A stretch of DNA of 64,000 bases from Cladorrhinum sp. PSN259 (taxonomy: Eukaryota > Ascomycota > Sordariomycetes > Sordariales > Podosporaceae), in the NCBI GenBank assembly GCA_033725935.1, contig MU867099.1, forward strand, positions 191,981 to 255,980, in the 5' to 3' direction. Within the stretch, counting starts at the first letter, position 1. Every line of letters starts with the position of its first letter. The translations under genes were made by a program, and so were the position numbers. Of the stretch, positions 31,142 through 42,602 are shown piece by piece. The notes beneath the pieces were generated by a model. The model made no database searches. It worked only from the letters and a program-made list of their open reading frames with translations, and had not been told where the DNA came from.

Positions 31142-33469
31142 ATGGCATCCTCAATGGCTTGGAGACGACTAGCCGCGGCGCCTGCGGTGAGTGAATCCCT
31201 CTCTTCTGTTCTTCCAGTAATTTTTTCTTCTGCGAAAGCATGAAGAGGGGAAAAAGTTGGAGTGTTTTGGACTGACGTTGTGGTTTTGCCCATCCCACAG
31301 CTCCCGCGCGCCCTCAGAACCCCCTCCCGGGCATTTTCCACAACACGACCGGCCGGTGAGTGCTCTCCTCCACCTATACACCTCTACATATCTGGTATGA
31401 TACTGCGTCAGATGGGCTGACGTCGTCCTCTTTGTGCAGCCCGCGTCATTGCCAACGGCCCCCTCCGGGCCAAGGAGGCATCGCCATTCCTCAGCACCAA
31501 GTACCCTGTCATCGTATGTTATTCCTCGGCCTAGTACAACCCTTCACGAGACGCAAATATGTTGACACGGCAGTTCAGGACCACGAGTACGATGCGATCG
31601 TTGTCGGTGCCGGTGGTGCCGGTCTGCGTGCCGCATTCGGTCTTGCTGAGGCCGGCTTCAACACTGCCTGCATTTCCAAGCTCTTCCCTACCAGATCCCA
31701 CACCGTCGCCGCCCAGGGCGGTATCAATGCCGCTCTCGGTAACATGCACAAGGACGACTGGAGATGGCACATGTACGACACCGTCAAGGGCTCCGACTGG
31801 CTCGGTGACCAGGACGCTATTCACTACATGACCCGCGAGGCCCCCGCTTCCATTGTCGAGCTCGAGAACTACGGCTGCCCCTTCTCCAGAACCGAGGATG
31901 GCAAGATGTGAGTGGGAAGAGATGAGTTGATAAAAGTGTCTTGAAAAAGACTGACAGCATGCTACAGTTACCAGCGCGCTTTCGGTGGTCAGTCCAAGGA
32001 GTTCGGAAAGGGTGGTCAGGCCAACCGCTGCTGCGCTGCTGCCGATCGTACCGGCCACGCCCTTCTCCACACTCTATATGGCCAGTCTCTCCGCCACAAC
32101 ACCAACTACTTCATCGAGTACTTCGCCATTGATCTGATCATGCAGGATGGCGAGTGCCGCGGTGTCCTCGCCTACAACCAGGAGGACGGAACTCTCCACC
32201 GTTTTCTTGCTACCAACACCGTTCTTGCTACTGGTGGATACGGACGTGCCTACTTCTCTTGCACTTCTGCTCACACTTGCACTGGTGATGGCATGGCCAT
32301 GGTTGCCCGCGCCGGTCTCCCCAACCAGGATCTCGAGTTCGTTCAGTTCCATCCTACCGGTATTTATGGTGCCGGCTGCCTGATCACTGAGGGTGCTCGT
32401 GGTGAGGGTGGTTACCTCCTCAACTCCGAGGGTGAACGTTTCATGGAGAGATATGCCCCTACTGCCATTGATCTTGCCTCTCGCGACGTCGTCTCCCGCT
32501 CCATGACCATGGAGATTCGGGAGGGTCGTGGTGTCGGCCCTGAGAAGGACCACATCTACCTCACGCTCAGCCACCTTCCCGCAGAGGTTCTCGCCGAGCG
32601 TCTGCCCGGTATCTCTGAGACCGCTGGTATCTTCGCCGGTGTTGATGTTCGCAAGCAGCCCATTCCCGTCTTGCCCACCGTCCACTACAACATGGGTGGT
32701 ATTCCTACTCGCTACACTGGTGAGGTTCTCACTGTCGATGAGTCTGGCAATGACAAGATTGTCCCTGGTCTGTTCGCCTGCGGTGAGGCTGCTTGCGTGT
32801 CTGTCCACGGCGCCAACCGTCTGGGTGCCAACTCCCTCCTCGACCTGGTCGTTTTCGGCCGTGCCGTCTCCCACACCATCCGCGACAACTTCACTCCCGG
32901 GGCCAAGTTGAAGCCCATTGAGGCTGATGCTGGTGCTGAGTCGATTGAGGTTCTTGACAAGATCCGCACTGCTGATGGCCCCAAGAGCACTGCCGAAATT
33001 CGCCTTGCCATGCAGAAGACCATGCAGCGCGATGTCAGCGTTTTCCGTACCCAGGAGTCCCTTGACGAGGGTGTCCAGAAGATCAACGAGGTCGACCAGA
33101 CCTTTTCTCAGGTCGGCATCAAGGATCGCAGCATGATCTGGAACTCTGACCTTGTTGAAACCCTTGAGCTCCGCAACCTCCTCACCTGCGCGTAAGTTAC
33201 ATTCCTCGAAGCGCAATGATCTTTTAAACGGAAGCTAACAGCCACACAGTACCCAGACCGCCGTCGCCGCTGCTAACCGCAAGGAGTCCCGTGGTGCTCA
33301 CGCTCGCGAGGACTTCCCCAAGCGTGACGATAAGAACTGGATGAAGCACACCCTTACCTGGCAGAAGCAGCCCCACGGCAAGATCGACCTCCAGTACCGC
33401 CGTGTTATTGGCACCACCCTTGATGAGAACGAGTGCAAAGCCGTTCCTCCTTTTGAGCGTGTCTACTAA
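31142..33469 (+). CDS. SDH1: Succinate dehydrogenase flavoprotein subunit, mitochondrial
   Basis: Six exons: 31142-31186, 31301-31355, 31440-31513, 31579-31907, 31968-33191 and 33250-33469, giving 648 residues. The first three short exons encode an Arg/Ala/Ser-rich matrix-targeting presequence (ALRTPSRAFSTTRPA). The mature enzyme shows the FAD dinucleotide fold DAIVVGAGGAG (64-73), the covalent-flavin histidine H99 in RSHTVAAQGG, EFVQFHPTGIYGAG, ASRDVVSRS with the candidate catalytic Arg340, VHYNMGG, and HGANRLGANSLLDLVVFGR. The C-terminal MKHTLTWQKQ...VPPFERVY is typical. It oxidises succinate to fumarate in the TCA cycle and passes electrons through Sdh2 to ubiquinone as part of complex II on the inner mitochondrial membrane. 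High use of C-ending codons fits strong expression, as in ADE16/17. All five intron joins preserve frame. Confidence 0.97.
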
Positions 33470-34503
33470 AGGAGATGTTGTCAGAAGGGTGAGTGTCTAA
33501 TAACAAAAGAACCATGTAAGCCTAACTGGGTGTGGGGAGGTTGTTATCGTTATCATGGCGAAAAAGGGGATCGGTACCAACTTTTTGGTATTCACAAAGA
33601 CAATTGCATCGTCTCACATAAACGGACGGGGAAGCGGTAAAAACAACTATCAATTCTGGCCGATCGAGCAATGGTGATGATGAGGATAAGGAGAAAGGAT
33701 TTCCAGTCCAGTCCTGTGGGGCGGATGAGAACTAAACACGCACTCATGCACGCAAAGCCCCCTTTTGTTAATTTTCCCCCTTTTTACCCTGTGTCATTGT
33801 GTGTTGTCTTACAAAATATCCTACTACGGAACGGCTTGTTGGAATAAACTCTAGGTGGGAGGAGGAGCAGGAAGAGGAGGGAAAGTTGGCAGGATGCGGA
33901 TATATTTTGTGTAAAACTGTTGTCTTTTGTTGTTTATGGTTTCGGTAGGCCTTTCTGTCGGCTTGGTTTCAACCGTGTATACAGGCAGATAAAGAGGGGT
34001 TGGAAGAGGGAAAATGGGAGAAGGTTGGGGAGAGAGAGATTGTGTATAGGAAATGAAATGGAAATGCAATGCTTGAAATATTCTAATTGGTTATATTTAT
34101 GTGCAAGTGTGTGTGACTTGAAGCTGTGAGGTTGTTCTCTTCCTGGCAGAATTGGGTGTTTAAGTTGCTTCTGTCTGCTGCATAAAAATTATAATATCAG
34201 CTCCAAAAGGGGCAAGGAGGTATCAACCACCAAACTAATGATAGGAATGTTTTACAAAGCCACGAACATGGTTAATGTCCCCTCAACCCCCTTACTTTTG
34301 TTATGACCCCCCAACCGAGAAAGAAGCGAATTCTAATTAGGGTACTCTGAAAGAAACCGAAACAACAAACACCAAGACACGCACAATGCAAGAAACCACA
34401 CATTAACCCAAAAAAGGAGGTTTAGTCAAAACCACACAAAAGAATTTTTTCTCTCATACAACCAAAAAAAAAAACTCGGACAGTCTCAAATCACAACCCG
34501 ACT
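33470..34503. other. Convergent intergenic region (SDH1 and phospholipase B 3' ends)
   Basis: One kilobase between converging genes; both 3' UTRs should lie here. Purine-rich on the plus strand around 33.85-34.1 kb, with A tracts near 34463-34473. No gene is supported. Confidence 0.45.
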
Positions 34504-36547
34504 TTACAAAAGCAACATCATACCAACCAGCCCAACGACCAAGCCACCCATCGACGAAGTCCTACCAGGCAAAGCAGACAAAGCAGACGACGCTCCCGAC
34601 TTGGCACTCGCGCCATCCAACTTGAACTTGGGCTCGTACTCGCCCGCAATCGCTTTCTTGTCCGTCCTTCCATCCCAGCAGTACTTGCTAAAGCACTGGC
34701 TGCACGCACTAGGAACCGCGGTGCCCGTCCTGGTCAAACTGCGACTGAGCACAGCGCAAGCGACGCAGGTACTCCAGGCCGAATCCAGCGTGCCGTTCCC
34801 CTGCGTGGCGGCGTTATAACCGTTCTGAATTATGGCGTTGCGTTCTTCGTCAGTGTACGAAGGGTCAAAGGTTGAGACGTTCGAGTTGGTGTTGTAAGGG
34901 GCATTAGGTACGTAAACGACCAAGGGGGGAACACTTTGTCCGTCTTTGAGGGTAAAGTTCTTTACGTCGCATCCGAAAAACGTAGGTCGGGAGTTAAGAC
35001 CTAGGTTGATAAAGGTGTTGGCGTCCGGGACTGGAGGGAAAAGTGTGCCGTTGGAAATGGCGCCCAGGGAGCGGTCATATGAAGCGCGGAGGGCGGTTCC
35101 GTTTGGCCAGCTGTAGGTTGTATCGGCTGAGGAATCGACGGCGAAGATTACGTCCACGTTTCTGAAGGGCTGAATCAGGGGGTGAAGGGGGATGTTTTGT
35201 AGGTCTAGGCCGCCGTCCACGAGGTCGAGCTCGATGTTGTTGGCTGTCGGGTTCGTCTTGTTGTTCCAGCCCAGGAAAGGGTTAGGAACGTACTGAGCGA
35301 TGTCGTTGTCGCTCTTGTCGATGCCTTCGAGGAGGCCGGTGGCCGCGTTGAGGAGGAAATCTGGGACACCTTCAACCGCGCTGATATTTTGGAGGAGGAA
35401 AGCGTTGAAGAGCGAGCTGGAGGTACCAAAGATGTAGCTGACAGAATCAAAACCTCTGATGCACTTGCCGTCGGCGGGGATCACGCCGCCCGTGAAGTTG
35501 GATGCCAGATACTCTATGGGAGCAAAACCGTAGGTCGTGGGGTCGAATGAGCCCATCTCGTAGGGGTTAAATTCGTACACTGTTGAGTTGAGAGAGATGA
35601 TCTTAGTACCGGGCTCTCGTCCATCGGCAACGAGGATAGGGAAGGGCGTGCGGGCGTTGGAGAACTCCTCGTCCAAGGCGATACTCGAGAATGTGTAGGC
35701 GGGGCCTCCATCAGGGGCGTCAATGAGCTGATAGGAAAGAGCACGTCCCCAGTAGTCTGTGACAGAGGTCTGGAAGCCGGCCGTTTTCTTGCTCGAGACC
35801 TGCGAAGCGACGGATTTCCAATACCGGAGAGTATCAAAACTACCTGTCATGTCGGGTCCCGTGAAGATGCTATTCTGAAACTCCCAGATACTACTGCCCT
35901 TTCTACCGTCACGAAGTTTCTCAACAGTAGTGAAGTTGTTGGCATAGATACTGCTGACCAGCCACCCACCTCCCGAGAGACCAGCTCTAGATGTGATGTC
36001 AGTAAGCATAAGTCATAGCATCCAAGACTTATCGGATCATTTAATCTTACAAGTAAGTGCTGCTTTGGAGCAAGCCACCAATGCCGCCCTTGCCAGTTGA
36101 GCCGCTGGTTCGGCTATCAGCAGCAGCTACAAAGCCAGCTCCGTTCATCAAAGCACGATATCCGCCGCCGGAAACGGCAATACCAATGTTGGGTAAGTCC
36201 TTGACACCCTCGGCAACCTGCTTAATATAGGCACTGGCATCAAATCCATCAATATTGGCGCGTTGAAGAAAATCGATCATTGGATCTACGGTCTCCTTGC
36301 GCCTCTTTGCAAGCCATGCCGTCTCACGTTCGGATACGGCTCCAGCAACACGAAGCTTGGGCTTGTCCTGAGGGCAGGTTACCGGGGTGGGAGCATAGCC
36401 ATCTGGCGCGTTGGGACGCGCTCTCGGTGCGAGTATCAAATCATGTTCTTGGTGTTGAGGTAGTCTGATGGGCTCGGCCGACGCGGGGAGTGGGATGTTA
36501 AGGAGGGTGAGGGTCAGGAGTGATGACTGCCACGGTTGAAGATGCAT
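34504..36547 (-). CDS. Lysophospholipase / phospholipase B, secreted and probably GPI-anchored
   Basis: Exons on the minus strand are 36547-36051 and 35986-34504, joined in phase 2 across a 64-nt GTAAGA...TCTAG intron, giving 659 residues. The join restores SSTYLAGLSGGGW. Residues 1-24 form a signal peptide (Ala-Ser-Ala near the cleavage site). The cPLA2-type catalytic domain shows GIAVSGGGYRAL (R131 for the oxyanion site), the nucleophile in GLSGGG (S170), and LDLVDGGLDLQNIPLHPL holding the catalytic Asp. Many N-X-S/T sites fit a secreted protein. A Cys-rich segment (CVACAVL, CSQCFSKYCW) precedes a Ser/Ala-rich spacer and a hydrophobic tail (MGGLVVGLVGMMLLL), the arrangement of a GPI signal. 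By family it removes acyl chains from phospholipids and lysophospholipids at the cell wall or plasma membrane. Several paralogues are usual in moulds, so I assign no number. Confidence 0.95.
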
Positions 36548-39148
36548 TTTAATGAATCATGCAGGTTATTTATGAGATGATATCTGATGCGTTCAAGAAA
36601 TAAAACGGGTAAAAAAGGAGGTGAAAAGGAGGAGCGAACGAATGAATGAATGAATGATGAGTGACTAAGAATTGAATCGAGATCTCTCCCCCCTCCTCCG
36701 AGAAAAAGTCGAACGCAACGAGGGTGAGAAGGTTGAGGTTACGTTTTGGTTGTGACAAAGACAAAGAAAACAAAGTGGATGGTTCCCTGATCACAGGTCA
36801 ACCTAGTGTAGGACCCAAGCTATCGGAAGCGACGGGAAGACTGCACACACAGAAGTGAAAGAAAAGAGAGCACGGATCTTTCGAAAGCCAAAAAAAAAAA
36901 AAGTTCAGATCATGGAGATCATGCGAAACTTTTCATTCCTCTCCTCCTTCAACTACGCCGTTGTGTTCCAGGTTTGCCGTATTTCCGAGAGAGTGGATGG
37001 ATGGCTTGGAGGGTGGCTGTCTGTTTCGGTCAGGATATCATCCTCCCTCGCAGGTGTCAAATGCCTTAGCCGGGCCCCTCTCTTTAATTCATGATCAAAT
37101 CAGACGGTGCGATTACCGCGTACGGGCCCCTAAATTCAACTTGATGACCCGACTTACGCAGTAATGCGCACACAGCATTGGATGTTGTTGGTTGAGGCTG
37201 AATGGGCGGATCCGAGTGCGGCATGGCTGTTACCCTGCATGTGAATAGGAGATTTGCCCAGAAGAGGAGCTGAGGAGAAATAATCAAAGGGGAGTCTCGG
37301 CGAATGGCATGGCAGCAACTTGGATTCCTATTCGGGCTGGTGATCGTCGTTTCAAGTCTCATGCAACCGTTGGCCGCCCGCTAGGTCCCGGCCGATCCGC
37401 ACGGCTTTTGCTCTTTCCATGGAACGTTTGGGGAACTTTTTTTAAGTTTGCATCCAGCAAGTGGTTCCCGTCGTCTTATCATAAACGTCCAGCCCACCGG
37501 TGGTAGTCCGATGATTAGGGAAGTGGCTGCTGAAGGTTTGACGGGCAGGTGGCACAGGGCTAATTTGTTCTTTACAGAAGCAACCCGTGGACGTAACACT
37601 TGGCAACCGGTAGCTTGTGGGGAAGCTCAAGGGCCGCTGCCGGGTTGTTTCCAGGAGAGCTCTGCTAATCTTTTTTTAGTCCACGTCATCCCTCTAGATA
37701 TAGGCACTTCTCAACGCGAGCACTGGCCACTGGCAAGGCATTCTCATTTTCAGTTAAAGAGCCGCCTCCAAGGTGTCCGCATCTCAGCGGCTGGTTGCCG
37801 GCCTCTTCCGCCGCTCCGCATTGTTCAATCTCTGGAACCTGGGCCCCACCACTGCGATGGCCGTCTCTCTCAGACCCGAATGTTTGCTTTGCAAAAAACA
37901 CCACGTTCGTTTCACTGGAAATCTGCAAGATAATCCCTCTCTGAAGGTGCTCTGCTCCGAGTATACAATCGGACTCACTCGGACTCATGCATTGGCGGGC
38001 GGCTTAGTGATAGGTTGAAGTAGCCAACATAGTTCTCGAGATGTCTTTTCACAATCCATTTTCGGGTCCCCCTTTTCGGTTATCAAAATGCAGTGGCTTT
38101 CTGTAGTTCAGCATAAGCTGACTTGTTAATCCGAAGTGCGAGTGTCTGAGATACACAACAAATACGGAATACTGTCTGTCAAGACGAAGAAAAGCCTGCA
38201 GTGAAGCTCGAAACCTCGTTCTTTCCGATTATTGAAAAGACGACGAGTTTGCTACCCAAAACCTCGAATTCTCGAGTTTATCATGAAAGACATTGGACTG
38301 GATTGAAGCTTGTTGATATGTATATTTACAAGTTTCCGCATCAATTGTTCGCCTGATTGGGCCAGCAGCCTGCCTGGTATGTGATATCTTCAACGTCATG
38401 ATCCGAGTCTCGGATCGACGATCGCACAATGACCTAGCCTTGTGGTGGGAAATGCAGCTTCCTTTACCCCTCACCTTCGGCGTTTACACCTCGCTCATTA
38501 GGACTCAGTTTCTTTGTCAATATCTTTTGTGTCTCACCACTGTGCACAACAACTGAGTTCGAGGATGTTGTTCTGGTTTCCCTTTATCAACCACCAGGCT
38601 GAGGACAACCACGAACCATCGTTCATGTCGAAATATGAACCGGGACCAGTACCCAGCATCGGGCCGTACCTTGCTACAAAGCAAGGACTCTTCTTCATCG
38701 AGTGACAAGGTGTGGGCCCATGAACGAATGGTGACCGCATCACAATGTCAGTAGCCTACGAGCTCTCTGCATCTTTCCCATGGCCAAGTCCTGCAGTGAG
38801 CCTGGACTGGAGTCCGAGTCTGCAGTGAACCGCGCCATTGGATTTCTCTAATCCCCAATTGTCAAACCATGACTATCGTCGGTTGTCTGGCAAGCCTTGA
38901 TGCTTAACGGCCGCTTCATCATACCCCCTTTCGACTCACGTCGACCCGGTCACCCGAGCATATATACCCAGAATCAATGCCACTTCATCCAATATGCTCA
39001 TGAAAAAAGAAATGAGAATCACAGAATATAACCCATAACTCAACTACAACGGGCCAACCACCTATAGTCATATATACCGGCGTCGACACACTCCTCACAC
39101 CAGGCGGCTATCAGGCCTTTGACGCACGTCGACACCCCCTTGCCCAAC
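36548..39148. promoter_or_regulatory. 2.6 kb divergent intergenic region without a recognisable gene
   Basis: Lies between the divergent phospholipase B and DUF5519 genes, so both promoters are here. Short open frames exist but none has a recognisable motif. Two TATATAC boxes near 38960 and 39070, about 185 and 75 bases upstream of the DUF5519 ATG, are plausible core-promoter elements. An A tract lies near 36891-36902. Confidence 0.45.
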
Positions 39149-40084
39149 ATGTCTCTCACAGTCACCTCGGAGACGTGCAAGACCTCGGGCCACACCAACG
39201 ATGAGTCGAACCAGGTTTCAATAAACATGGTCATACGCCAGGACCCATTCTACGTCACACTCGATGCGTCTGCTCTCTTAGCCTTATCCGTTCTGCTTGT
39301 TCTGGGTATGCATTTTATCGATTTGAAAGTCCTCGAGTTCCTTATCATAGCCGTCCCAGTCGCCCTTCTCATTCACAACGACTATCTTAACTTCTTGAAG
39401 CTCGGGCCAGGAGGTACTCCTCCAACACCATCAGGCTACGCCAGATTGACCTGGTACCGTCTCTTTACACTTCGGGACCCATTCACTGCGCCTGACCGCG
39501 ACACTGTCAAGCAACCTTCAGCCGGAATCCTCAGTGACCTCCCTTACCGGCCCGGCCCACGACCAAGTGTTGCCGGTCTAGCTCCTCAAAGACAGTTAGA
39601 TCAACATGGCTCTGTGCCGGAGTACAATAGGCTCCGCGAATCGCTCGAATCACTTACAGTACGGGAACCGAAAAAGTTTGTGACTGCCACCTCCTGTCTC
39701 GAAAAGCACGGGTTCGCCCTGTTTTCTCGGCACCCCCTGAATGTCTGCGGTAATGGTGAGATTTGCCATATCCATAACTCGGATAGGTCAATGCACATGA
39801 ATCTCCACCCGGACGATATCAAGGAGATTTTGGAAAAGGGCTGGGGGCAGAGGCATCCCATGGCCTGGAAGGGATGGATCAGGGCACCTGTGCCAACAAC
39901 TTTTACCATGATTTATGCGCCCAGGAGTGAGTTTACTATGTGTACGAATCAGTAATCATGAGCTATTGGCTGACATGGTGTAGACGAGAGCGACCTCCGA
40001 ATTGTCTGTCGTATCATTGAAGCAGCCATTTGGTATGTCAATGCCGCGAAGGTTGATGTTATTCTTGAAGGCGAACAAAAGTAA
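39149..40084 (+). CDS. Luciferase-domain (DUF5519) protein with N-terminal membrane segments
   Basis: Exons are 39149-39926 and 39984-40084, giving 292 residues. The intron has GTGAGT and TGTAG ends with a GGCTGACAT branch. I start at the ATG at 39149 (MSLTVTSETCK); the frame runs further upstream only from a TTG. Two hydrophobic segments (about 37-55 and 58-75) are followed by a Pro/Gly-rich loop. The C-terminal domain carries EICHIHNSDRSMHMNLHPDDIKEILEKGWGQRHPMA, followed by PTTFTMIYAPRNESDLRIVCRIIEAA. This His/Ser/His pattern and the GWGxRHP block are characteristic of the fungal luciferase-domain family (DUF5519). The name comes from a distant similarity and does not imply light emission; the biochemical role is unknown. 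No partner is suggested by the neighbours. Confidence 0.82.
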
Positions 40085-40541
40085 ACTTGTCCAAAGGTGA
40101 AAGACCTGATTGTCAAGTCTTTTCTATGCGGGATTTCTTGGACGCTTGCAACTTCATCATCATCTTCTGGTCTCTAAAATCGTGTTGTTTATCAATATTC
40201 GAGGAGTCGGCTTATCGGATTTGTTGGGCATGGAAAGCGCGGTGTTGATCAGGGGTCCCAATGGTTTCTGAAAACCAGATTTCAGAACTCTATACAATCT
40301 AAAATACTATACCCATTATTCGCTCAAGTTTCTCAGTAAGTCATCGACTCACCGACTTCGTCAGTCACAATGACCTCTCCATCCATCTCAACTTTCATGA
40401 ACTGGGCAATTACATCCAGAGTCCCACCAAAAGAAGAAACTGACGCACAACCTTTTACATGACTGCTCCCGGGAGACATTGGATCAAGCTTTTCATAGGA
40501 AAAAAAAAAGAAGCTTCCTGTAAGGGAGGAGATATCAGAAC
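40085..40541. other. Spacer between the DUF5519 gene and tRNA-Pro
   Basis: No gene visible; includes the candidate Pol III terminator of the minus-strand tRNA at 40500-40509. Confidence 0.5.
40500..40509 (-). terminator. Pol III T-tract terminator for the minus-strand tRNA-Pro
   Basis: Ten A on the plus strand, read as T10 on the minus strand, lie about 32 bases downstream of the tRNA 3' end. It is the first T run of four or more after the gene. Confidence 0.6.
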
Positions 40542-40630
40542 GGGGCCACCCGGGGATTGAACCCGGGACCTCTCGCAGCAATGTTTAGAGTGAACCCTAA
40601 GCGAGAATCATACCACTAGACCAGCGGCCC
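40542..40630 (-). tRNA. tRNA-Pro(AGG) with a 17-nt intron
   Basis: Mature halves are 40630-40595 and 40577-40542 (72 nt). Acceptor stem GGGCCGC pairs with GTGGCCC (one G-U pair). The anticodon stem CTCGC/GCGAG closes the loop TTAGGGT with anticodon AGG. The B box reads GGTTCAATCCC. The intron (40594-40578) interrupts at the canonical site after position 37. The boundary can slide by one base because a T flanks both ends. Confidence 0.95.
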
Positions 40631-40880
40631 TTGTTAAAGAATTGATACCTTTTATTCTAGTAAATTCATGTTAAAACTAAGGGATTTTGTTGGTTGGGCT
40701 TATCTATGTGTGCGGTTGTTGTGTTGTGGTTGTGGTTGTGTGGTGGACCTCCTAGGGGAACCGGGAATGACTCAATGCGGCATGAGTGGCTAATGTGTAA
40801 TGTGAGGTGGGAATGGTCTCAAACTCTTCAACACTGTTAGCAGGGCAGGACAACATCAATCCCTGAACACACACAAAAAA

Positions 40881-40984
40881 GGGCCGCTGGTCTAGTGGTA
40901 TGATTCTCGCTTAGGGTTCACCCTGAAACATAAAAACATTGAATTGTTTGCGAGAGGTCCCGGGTTCAATCCCCGGGTGGCCCC
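40881..40984 (+). tRNA. tRNA-Pro(AGG) with a 32-nt intron
   Basis: Mature halves 40881-40916 and 40949-40984 are identical in sequence to the minus-strand copy at 40542-40630, including stems, AGG anticodon and B box. The intron (40917-40948) sits at the canonical site but is 32 nt against 17 nt in the other copy; both begin TTCAC and contain ACATTG. The two genes are divergent, 250 bases apart. Confidence 0.96.
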
Positions 40985-41030
40985 GTCCGTTGAATGGAAA
41001 TATCTTCATATTGAAATGATTTCTTCTTCC

Positions 41031-41047
41031 TTTTTTTTTTTTTTTTT
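41031..41047 (+). terminator. Pol III T-tract terminator for the plus-strand tRNA-Pro
   Basis: A run of 17 T begins 46 bases after the tRNA 3' end. No earlier run of four or more T occurs, so the primary transcript would have an unusually long trailer. Confidence 0.55.
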
Positions 41048-41146
41048 CTCTCTCTTTTCTTGCTTTGTTCTCTTTTTGGGTTTGGTGGGGGTCTTGTGCC
41101 CACTCAAGTTGAGACTTCGTTGAACTGAGAACCTTGATTGCTCAAA

Positions 41147-41176
41147 GGGGAGGGGGGTGGGGGGGGGGGGGGGGGG
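41147..41176. repeat. Poly-G tract with G-quadruplex potential
   Basis: G4, A, G6, T and then G18, about 160 bases downstream of the plus-strand tRNA. Any four G-runs could fold as an intramolecular G-quadruplex; such homopolymers are also prone to sequencing length errors. Confidence 0.9.
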
Positions 41177-42274
41177 TAGCGTAAAGCTAATGACCATTCA
41201 TATCTGAAGCCATACCCACGACACGGTATGGTGTGTGTACGGTATGTGTACGTGGTATGTGTTTGTGAATCATTAAAGTTACCAATGGTTATGAGGAGGT
41301 AAAGTATATATATATTTATATACCCTCTTGTAATGGTGTTACTTCCTGCGTTACCTGCGTTGCCCTGTTACTTCGGGGTATTGTGTGATAAAGCCTCTAA
41401 AAAGTCAGTTTAAGTTCTTCCGGGGAGAAATTCAATGTGATGTAGTAATACCTGGTTTGTTGATAGGATATGAAAGGCGGGGTCTGTGTCGGGATTATTA
41501 TCTAGGACTTGAATACGGGCTTATTCAACTGACCTTAGATCGTCTAAGTAGTTCTGGTATTAAAGAGGATAAATAATATCTCTCGGTCTCCAACAAAAGA
41601 GAGAGAGAGAGACTGGATTTGTGTCCAGATATCGAGGTACATGGATGTGTCTATTCTGATCAAGACACACCTTGGTCCGCAAAAGTGTTTGGTGACCTCG
41701 AAAGTTGGGTGTCCAAGCGACCCTGGTGTAAATAGAATAGAAATCGTTCCTTGAATTCAAGATTTTTTTCATCTTTCGTTCCTTTAGACTATTTACATAG
41801 TCTTAGAGGTAAGGGGGTAGGTATATGATCTATAAACCTTCTCGACAACAACAGACGCTCAATAATCCCATACCATAAATGAAGTCAAAGCCAAATCATA
41901 GATTCGACGCTTAACAAGGAAAAAGCTCCCCACGCCATGAACCTACCCAACTTCACCCACCTATGTCCCCGGAAAGTAGTCAGACATTCTGAAAAGGGCT
42001 GGCTCATCCAGTCGCCCAGTTCCCAAAAATTGTAGCAAATAAAAACGGGGCCCACTGGCAATACACGCCTTGACAAGATCGTTGCCTTTCCTCATGCTTC
42101 AAAAGGAGCGCGGAGCTAAGCTGTAAGCTTACCTGAGGGCAAGCCTCCAGACTCCCAATCCTCTCTTCGCTCGATGATTCATATCCTCGTGATGGCTTCG
42201 TTCTAGTAGTACTGGCCCTGCAAATACTGACTAGGTTCTCCCGATTTTCGTGATGGCTCCCAGCCAAGTACCGA

Positions 42275-42302
42275 CAACCGGCAACCGGCAACCGGCAACC
42301 GG
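42275..42302. repeat. Tandem repeat CAACCGG x4
   Basis: Four perfect copies of a 7-base unit in non-coding sequence about 300 bases beyond the 3' end of the caspase-like gene. Confidence 0.9.
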
Positions 42303-42602
42303 CACTGACACTGGCTTGACTTCTCTGCTTGGCTCCTGCCCTCCTGAGAAGAATCGTGGACTTGGAGGATGTTCTCGCTTATGGCCATGGCTTACAGTGC
42401 CAAGATTCTACCATGTGGCACACATGTGGCATTGATTGTGGCGGCCAACGGCTCCTCAGAGAACTCTGTCAACGGCTAATATAAAAGAATAGACTGTCAA
42501 CCGCTAATTCAAAGGAAGAGAATCTCCTGTCCGGTTTTCCATTTCAAGCAATGTTTAAATCATGAAAGAAAAGACATAAGAAAAGGGTGACAGCTCTTCT
42601 CG

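Larger units (their letters stand above)
40985..42602. other. 1.6 kb intergenic with homopolymer and simple repeats
   Basis: Holds the T17 tract (41031), a G-rich tract (41147-41176), a TATATATATTTATATA stretch near 41309, a short GA run near 41600, and a 7-bp tandem repeat (42275-42302). No gene is supported. Confidence 0.6.

Noticed and set aside
32074..33216. 380-codon open frame antisense to SDH1
   Set aside because: Same cause: codon bias of a highly expressed gene leaves the opposite strand open. The protein is Gly/Val/Leu-rich with no domain.
42241..42310. CAACCGG tandem repeat as a CRISPR-like or attachment site
   Set aside because: Head-to-tail units without spacers; a simple short tandem repeat in a eukaryotic intergenic region.
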